Source: Galerina marginata (Eukaryota > Basidiomycota > Agaricomycetes > Agaricales > Galerinaceae). Taken from it: 64,000 nt of DNA. The translations under genes and the position numbers were made by a program. Below are positions 58,216 to 64,000 of this stretch, one piece after another. Below the pieces are notes generated by a model. That model was not told the origin of the DNA. It did no database searches and saw nothing but the letters and a program-made list of their open reading frames with translations. The DNA lies in NCBI GenBank assembly GCA_023014335.1, contig JAECYW010000023.1:496001-560000 (forward strand), read 5' to 3'. How positions within the stretch are numbered: position 1 is the first letter of the stretch; the number at the start of each line of letters is the position of its first letter.

Positions 58216-58525
58216 ATGTCATTCCTTGGACTACGCAAATGGCCAACACCTGCACGTCTTTTTTTGCTCGACGTGTTGGCGTCTTGTGGCTGACCGCATT
58301 TTCCAGATTCTTAAGCCTTTGTGGCCGTTCATGGTTGCAGGAACCGTTACCATGTATCTCGTTGCGAAGGCTCAGTCCTCTGGAATCCGATGTACGTGTT
58401 TAATTTTCATACTTGTTAGGCAGTTTGTTGACAATCTTTCGCTGACACTGTCTACAGCTGAGCAATGGCGCAACGATTCCCGCAACCCATACGCCTCTGA
58501 ACTCGCCAAAGAATCTTTACACTAG
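58216..58525 (+). CDS. atp18: F1Fo-ATP synthase subunit J (Atp18)
   Basis: Exons 58216-58251, 58307-58391 and 58458-58525; 62 residues. Atp18 is a single-span inner-membrane subunit of the mitochondrial ATP synthase stator region. The N-terminus M-SFLGLRKWPTP followed by ILKPLWPFMVAGTVTMYLVA is the family signature (a Lys-rich start, KPLWPF, one helix). The tail reads SEQWRNDSRNPYASELAKE. Joining WPTP to ILKPLWPF in frame requires a GC-AG intron (CCT|GCACGT ... TTCCAG, 55 bases). The nearby GT alternatives give a broken frame or a 34-base intron. The second intron is ordinary GT-AG. The gene is too short for ORF-based detection. Confidence 0.85.
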
Positions 58526-59661
58526 ATGCAATGTAACCACGCCTCAGGCCAACCAATAGAACGACATGATTCCTCTTTCTCCATTGCAAGTCGAAAATGT
58601 AGCAAACGAAGGATACCTCGGAGATGGGTCTTTGGTTATTTGTTATGTTCTCATTGTTATGCACCGGTATTTGGGCTCAAGTCTGTTCACTTAAGAATTA
58701 CCGAAAGGCTACTCGAGCCGAGATTGCCATCCCGAACATGTTGTCTCTTGCATGTGAAGCCGCTGCGGTCTCGTCCTTCCTTGACGTCGTATAATCGTTT
58801 CCGCGGCATTAGCTGAGGGCATGTACCAAGTCCTCCTTTGCTTACACCAATTATCCAGAGAGATTAGCCCAACCAGACCCGCGGCTGTCGGGTGTTTTTC
58901 ACAGAAAAAGCCAAGACGCGGCAGAACCGCAGCTACAAGGAAAAGAAGACGCCAGCCGGTACATTCGTCCAAGTACAGTGGCGCTTTTCCTGTTCTCAGG
59001 CCCGCCATTGCATGTTCAAGGATGTCCGGCTTCACTTTGAGTGCCGACTTCGAATCCAGTGCCTTGTACCTTGACTGAATGGATGCCGTTAACACTTCTT
59101 GGCATATATCTTCTCTCAATCACCGTTGTGCTCAATTTTAGACTGGACCCCAACCGCGAATTGATAGACCCAGCCGTCGGTCTAAGGCCAGGGTTGGAAA
59201 GGTTCGATTCCCTTTATTATCTCTGCTTCGTCAGTAAACCTAACTTGATGGGCAGTGCGCTCTTGACTTGCGGAATCAAGTCGAAGGTGATCGTTGAAGA
59301 CGGTAGATGGATCCCGCGACCATCAAATGGGTGTTGGCTGACCGTGCTTATGCCTTCTTGACTGGTACAGAAAATTTTACTGATTCTCTGAAGTCAATGT
59401 AAAGCCTGATTTCCTCAACCTTCTCAGTTGCAACTGCCACATGCGTTACGTATGACCATAGTTCGTCTCCTTCCTCTCCTCGCACAAAGGAATAACCAAG
59501 GCTGAGGGCTTATGATGTAGTAACGACTTTGGATGAAGAGGCGAGTTTCCCTGATCTATAAAAATACCTATCTGATGCCACGACGTACTCTCTAGATTGA
59601 ACTTGTTTGGGTAGCTTCTCTTTTTTGTAGTAGGAACTCGTATCTGAAGTTTGCTGTCGCC
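58526..59661. other. 1.1-kb region between atp18 and the second DUF6533-like gene
   Basis: Overlapping frames on both strands at 58700-59120 (136 codons on minus, 85 and 60 on plus) compete and none has a domain. On plus, KAKTRQNRSYKEKKTPAG near 58904 looks biased enough to be coding but stays short. Nothing firm. Confidence 0.35.
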
Positions 59662-60989
59662 ATGATCATTGCAGAAACGGCCGAAATGGAGTGTAGTTCA
59701 GATTCTCTTCTTCCTCGTTAGTTGCAATCTATACAATGTCTTAACCTTCAACTCACTATCGCTACAGAATCGTTACCTTGGCAATGGATTGCAGATGTAA
59801 GGTTTTTTTCTACCCATCTATACTTCTGCAAATTAACTTCGTTGATCCAGATATTCCGCCTTTGGTATGCCCAAGTTGTATTGATAACCCAAGCCTTCAC
59901 GTCAACTAATCCTCGGTGCTTGATGCTCCGAAGTCCAAGTAAGGCACGTTGCGAATGATACTACCGAAGTACACTCCTTCCAATTCTCTGACGAACGTCA
60001 ATCTAACAATTTTTATCTCAGAGGTATGCTCAATAAACGAACTAAAAGTTCTTTCCCATTTGATATTCTCTTTCAGCTGTATGTCGCCTCTTGCCTCTCG
60101 TCATCGATTTCTCCTCGTTAACAATAATTGCAACCTACAGGCAACTTTCTCAGCATTCTCATGGGCTATCTCGGAACCGTTATTCTCTTGTCAATGCAAG
60201 GTACGAGTACCTCGTAATTCTCTCTTCCTCGACAGTGCTCTGATATTCGTAAAAGGCATTATGATCTACCGCATATCAAGCATGTACACCCACAACCGGA
60301 AGATCGTTGCCCTCCTTAACATTGCGTTCGTATTGGAGATGGTCTCCCTCCTCTCCATCCAAAGCCTATCAAACGTTCAAGACGTTCGTACGTAGTCTTA
60401 GCCTACCTGTACTTCAGCTTGCTTACTCTCCTCGCAGCCATCCAAGAAACAGCGCCCGCAATCAACCTGTGCTCACAAGCGTCCTTCCCGAGTTGGCTTT
60501 ACACAGTCTGGATACCCGTGACGTGCTTCGAGGTCCTCGTTCTGGCGCTCTCGGTTTCACTAGCGGTCAAATACTGCCACTCCGTCGAGATCATTCGGAG
60601 AGCAGCGCCGTCACGGAATTCTTTGGTGTATATTCTTCTGCGAGATAGCATCACCTTTCCTTTCGTGTGAGCCTTTTCAAGCGACTCATCTCATATCGCT
60701 TCCTTACGCAAATGAGTAGCACTCTCACTATATGCATTGCCAACCTTGTCTCCTGGATGCAGCTACCGGTATGACATTTCTATCAGCCTCTTTCTGCGGC
60801 TAAGTTTCTTGTTTCTGTTAGTACATCGCCGTTCAATGCACATTTTCAATCGCCATCTTTGGTCCTTGCATCATCGGCTCTCGACTTATTCTTAATTTGC
60901 GAGAGGCTTATTATCAACCTTTCAAGGAGGAATGTAACATTCACGACCAGGACGATTTTAGAATCAATGAAGTAGACTTCCCAGTGTAA
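59662..60989 (+). CDS. Second DUF6533-like multi-pass membrane protein, model partial
   Basis: The 3' part is clear: an exon to ~60382 with SALIFVKGIMIYRISSMYTH and NRKIVALLNIAFVLEMVSLL; ~60438 to 60669 with EIIRRAAPSRNSLVYILLRD; then about 60716-60769 (STLTICIANLVSWMQLP) and a last exon from about 60822 to the TAA at 60987-60989 (SRLILNLREAYYQPF). This order of helices and the ILLRDS and GSRLILNLR motifs match the DUF6533 family represented at 27914. The 5' half (start proposed at ATG 59662, M-IIAETAEM) is tentative and the exon near 60141-60199 could be read in two phases. Function unknown. It is a paralog of, but not close to, the first copy. Confidence 0.6.
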
Positions 60990-61514
60990 CTATTCTTGTA
61001 TTTTGTACTATTATTTACTGTTGAAATGCTCTCAGGTCCGTCAATAATTTATGAGTGTTCCGCTGTTGAGAAGGTATATACACACCCTTGCGAGACATGG
61101 ACCGTGGAAGCAGATTTCATGAGAGTGGCTTTGCGGCCTGGATCGACGTGTTGGATTCCAGACAGTCTGTCATACCTCTGACTTTTTGCCTCCATGAACT
61201 AATGCCCAATACAGAATGATTCTTGGGCGACTCATTCTGTCCCTCATGAACTCGTGGCATCATGCATCAGCAATGAAAGTGTTTCTGAGAAATGGAACCC
61301 CAGTCGTTCACTTCAAGTTCCAGAGCAGGATCACAACGGAACTAGCCTCTTCTCATAGAAGAACCAGAGAAGAATCAGAGCGAGAAGAAACATATGACAC
61401 CCACAACTTGACAAGCGATCGATCCAAGCCTTGTGCCCCCGGATTTCAATGAAAAGAAGACCTATATCGATGAAGATGGGCAAAACATGCATGAGCCGCG
61501 CGCATCACGATTAG
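60990..61514. other. Gene-free stretch after the membrane-protein gene
   Basis: Short ORFs only; no motif recognised. Confidence 0.35.
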
Positions 61515-61745
61515 GTCTCACGCATGAATGCTGATTATCGAGGCGGTGCGATGGATATCCCATACCGTCTCTCTGTGGGAAGGAGAGGCGGACAGACATC
61601 GCACACTTGCGGCAAGGACGGAATGTACGGAATATTTCTTGGAAATCCCAAGGTTGTCGTCGAAGTCTTACAAGCGTCGATTCGTCTAGGTTCTGGGGTT
61701 CGGAAAGGACAATAGACGCCCAATCGGTTGCTCGGGTTTATGGTA
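61515..61745. repeat. Diverged direct repeat, copy 1
   Basis: It shares with 62395-62610 the order TCTCA(C)GCA, GATTATCGAGGC, GCGACAAGG/GGCAAGGACGGAAT, GGAATATTTC, TGGAA(AT/GC)CCC, the AGCG(T/C)CGAT step, and AATAGACGCCCAAT...GCTCGG. Identity is moderate, roughly two thirds by eye. It is not coding in a consistent frame. Confidence 0.55.
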
Positions 61746-62394
61746 TGTTCCGGGCCTCGTGTTGGTCTTCATGCCTTCATGCCTTCCTGAGCTCACTGTT
61801 CGATGTCAACCTGACAATCTCTGTGACTTTCAGAAGCAATTCGACTGATCGCAATCCAACGCTACTGGATTGATCCTCAGAGCTTCTAAATCAGCAGACC
61901 GACCAGGAGGATTCTTGCGACAGCGTGAAGAAACGCAAGCTTTGAGAAATCGAACACCATCAAAAATGCCTCTGCTGCAAGCCGACTGCCAGATTTCTGA
62001 TGACCGACCTGGGATTTGTACGAGATTCTTTGCGATTTATCCACCGTAGTTTTCACGATTGGACCGTTTCAGATGAGATAAGAAAAGGGAATAATTCTGC
62101 CATTCGTGTCAGAGGTTTTGCATAAACGGTACTTAGACTTCGCCTTTATGAATGTTAAATTTACCCGAGTAACCAAGCTAATCACAATCGCTATTGATGA
62201 CGATCTCATAGAGTCCCTCTGCACTGATAAAGGTGCTTCCTTTTATTTTGCTATATTTTTTGCTCAACTCAGAGGACAGTTCTCGACAGTTTGTTTCGCC
62301 ACTCGTAGGTTGCGAAATGGTTTCTGCATAACACAGCCCACAATTAACAGATGTGTTGCTCCAGAATTCCTCCACAGAAAGCAGACAGTACGAT
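61746..62394. other. Spacer between diverged repeats
   Basis: No gene supported. A weaker match continues from 61850 (ATTGATCCTC, CAGCAGACCG) to 62715, so the duplicated unit may be larger than the marked copies. Confidence 0.35.
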
Positions 62395-62610
62395 TGTGTC
62401 TCATGCAGGCAAGCTAATTATCGAGGCATATGCAAACTGCGTGAAGGGTAAATGTTGCTTTACACCTGCGACAAGGTCGGAATACTACGTGGAATATTTC
62501 ATGGAAGCCCCAGGACTGTATTTAAAGTCATATAAGCGCCGATCAATCCAGGGTCTGCGGTTGGGGGAAAAGGCGATAGACGCCCAATTGATCGCTCGGT
62601 AGGTAGTACG
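62395..62610. repeat. Diverged direct repeat, copy 2
   Basis: Partner of 61515-61745, about 880 bases downstream in the same orientation. Confidence 0.55.
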
Positions 62611-64000
62611 CTCCGATCCTCATGTTCGAATTCCTGAAAATCACTACTCATAAAATGATCGCATATCGTCCTCATCAGAAAGCGATCAACTTGCTTCGAA
62701 ACCAACCGGATTGGATCAATCCTCCAAAGCAAGCAGGTCAGCAGACCGGTCCAAGTGGCGATCTGCGGTAGGGAACCGGTCCGCCAAGAAGGACACGCTT
62801 AGTACCACGAGTGAGTGTGCACATGAACTGGGTTTCACAAATCATAAACCTTACGGATTACCCTACGTGAATAGCAATGTGAAAGCCCGTTTTGAGCAAG
62901 TTGAAGCCCAGGGAGAAGATAAACAGGTAAAGCAAGTGCAGAAAACGGCACAGATGTGCACATCCCGAAATCTGTCGAAGGAAGACGTCGTGGTGATAGC
63001 ATTGTAGCCACTTGTTGTGCATTATCAAAAGCTTTAATTAATGACCACAGGTTGTTACTAATCCTGGAGATGAACGCGATGAACCACGACGTTTTTATGC
63101 AGGTATCATGTATAAGAGTTACTATTAGCCTTAGCAGGACAAACCGCATCAGTTAACTTTATTGGCTGTGTCGATTAATGTAAGAGTTACGACTCGGATG
63201 CAACCAGACATACTTGAACCTACAGTACTTTTCGGGAGGAACGGGAAAGCATTATATTATGTCTGGGAAAGACTTGGCTACAATTCCAAAGTGGCCGGCG
63301 CTAATCGTTGAGCTGCTTAAGCGCTCGTAGCCTCAATTCGTACTTCGATAAGAAGCAATTACGTCTGGTCTGTATTCTTGTTGTATTTCTCTTCCACTAC
63401 ACCGATATTTGTACGGAACACAAGGAAAGTAGAGCCAGAGCATAATTTATGCCCTGGATCATCACGCCGCGTTCGTGGTGCACGCTTGTGTTTTCCGTTG
63501 ATGCGGTTGATTAATGTGCAGCACAGGATATAGCTTCAACCGCATCCCGGTAGAGATCCAGTATATCACAAAAATATACTTCAACCACGTTTGCCATGAT
63601 TCCGCGATTCCATTAAATTGCTCTTCCGTGTCCTAACGGCCGTAGGCCTCACGTTGAAATTCGGGCTTCCGCAGCCTAACGGATCTGCGATTAAATAACG
63701 GGCTATGGATGGAACACTTACTCGTACGGAGAGAATAACTCGAGGCGGTTGCTATTTGGATTGCACCTCAGGCATCAGGGGCACAAATCCCACTGCGCAG
63801 TCCTTTGGAATTTCCATGTATGACGTTCTGGGCAGAACATCCCAGCTAGTCTCGGATACCCAGCCTCTTTGGGCGCCTTCCCAATTTGGGTCCCTTCCCT
63901 TCAGAGTCTGGGAACTGATCAACGGTCTCAAGGGCCTTATGCGTTCGGGCTGTTCGGGGTTTTTTTCGACTCTTGTTCAACATTTTCGGGACATTTAGTA
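62611..64000. other. Terminal 1.4 kb without a supportable gene
   Basis: ORFs of at most 104 codons on either strand, none with a recognisable domain. The last frame (63705-63998) runs to within two bases of the window edge and could belong to a gene continuing outside. Confidence 0.35.

Noticed and set aside
57638..58525. 295-codon plus-strand ORF
   Set aside because: It runs through the inverted repeat, the MITE and two introns of atp18; the spliced atp18 model explains its 3' part better.

Overview
The window looks like nuclear DNA of a mushroom-forming basidiomycete (Agaricomycetes). Genes are dense and cut by many introns of about 50-60 bases, some exons are only 7-15 bases long, and the gene families (fungal NACHT proteins, TPR-CHAT proteases, F-box/LRR-like proteins, DUF6533-type membrane proteins) are those that expand in this group. 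All exon models were spliced by hand from GT/GC-AG signals with reading-frame continuity; no database was searched.

Layout. 0-7.5 kb: the 5' end of a probable TFIIIC subunit gene (minus), then two tandem F-box genes made by a segmental duplication that also copied a scrap of the TFIIIC gene. A 1.4-kb palindromic mobile element sits between them. 7.7-9.2 kb: mitochondrial assembly gene coa1 and a broken copy of its 3' end. 9.2-11.3 kb: no gene supported. 11.4-19.2 kb: a divergent cell-surface pair, a KRE6/SKN1-type GH16 gene (minus) and an 18-exon family-2 glycosyltransferase gene (plus). 19.8-21.6 kb: a quinone-oxidoreductase-like dehydrogenase (minus).

22-49 kb is an accessory stretch: a NACHT NTPase, an orphan serine-rich ORF, a DUF6533-type membrane protein, a large P-loop ATPase of a kind linked to Crinkler-like proteins, a CCCH/RS-rich coiled-coil protein, a decayed cox15 copy, a tandem repeat, and a head-to-head pair of clan-CD protease genes (TPR-CHAT on minus, caspase-like C14 on plus). 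NACHT, CHAT and C14 families are associated with programmed cell death and non-self recognition; that they cooperate here is inference.

49-64 kb: an unassigned gene, a third F-box-like gene, the housekeeping HOPS/CORVET gene vps11 (minus, 11 exons), a small CACTA-like MITE beside a 108-bp inverted repeat, the F1Fo-ATP synthase subunit J gene atp18, a second DUF6533-like gene, and a terminal stretch with diverged repeats but no supported gene.
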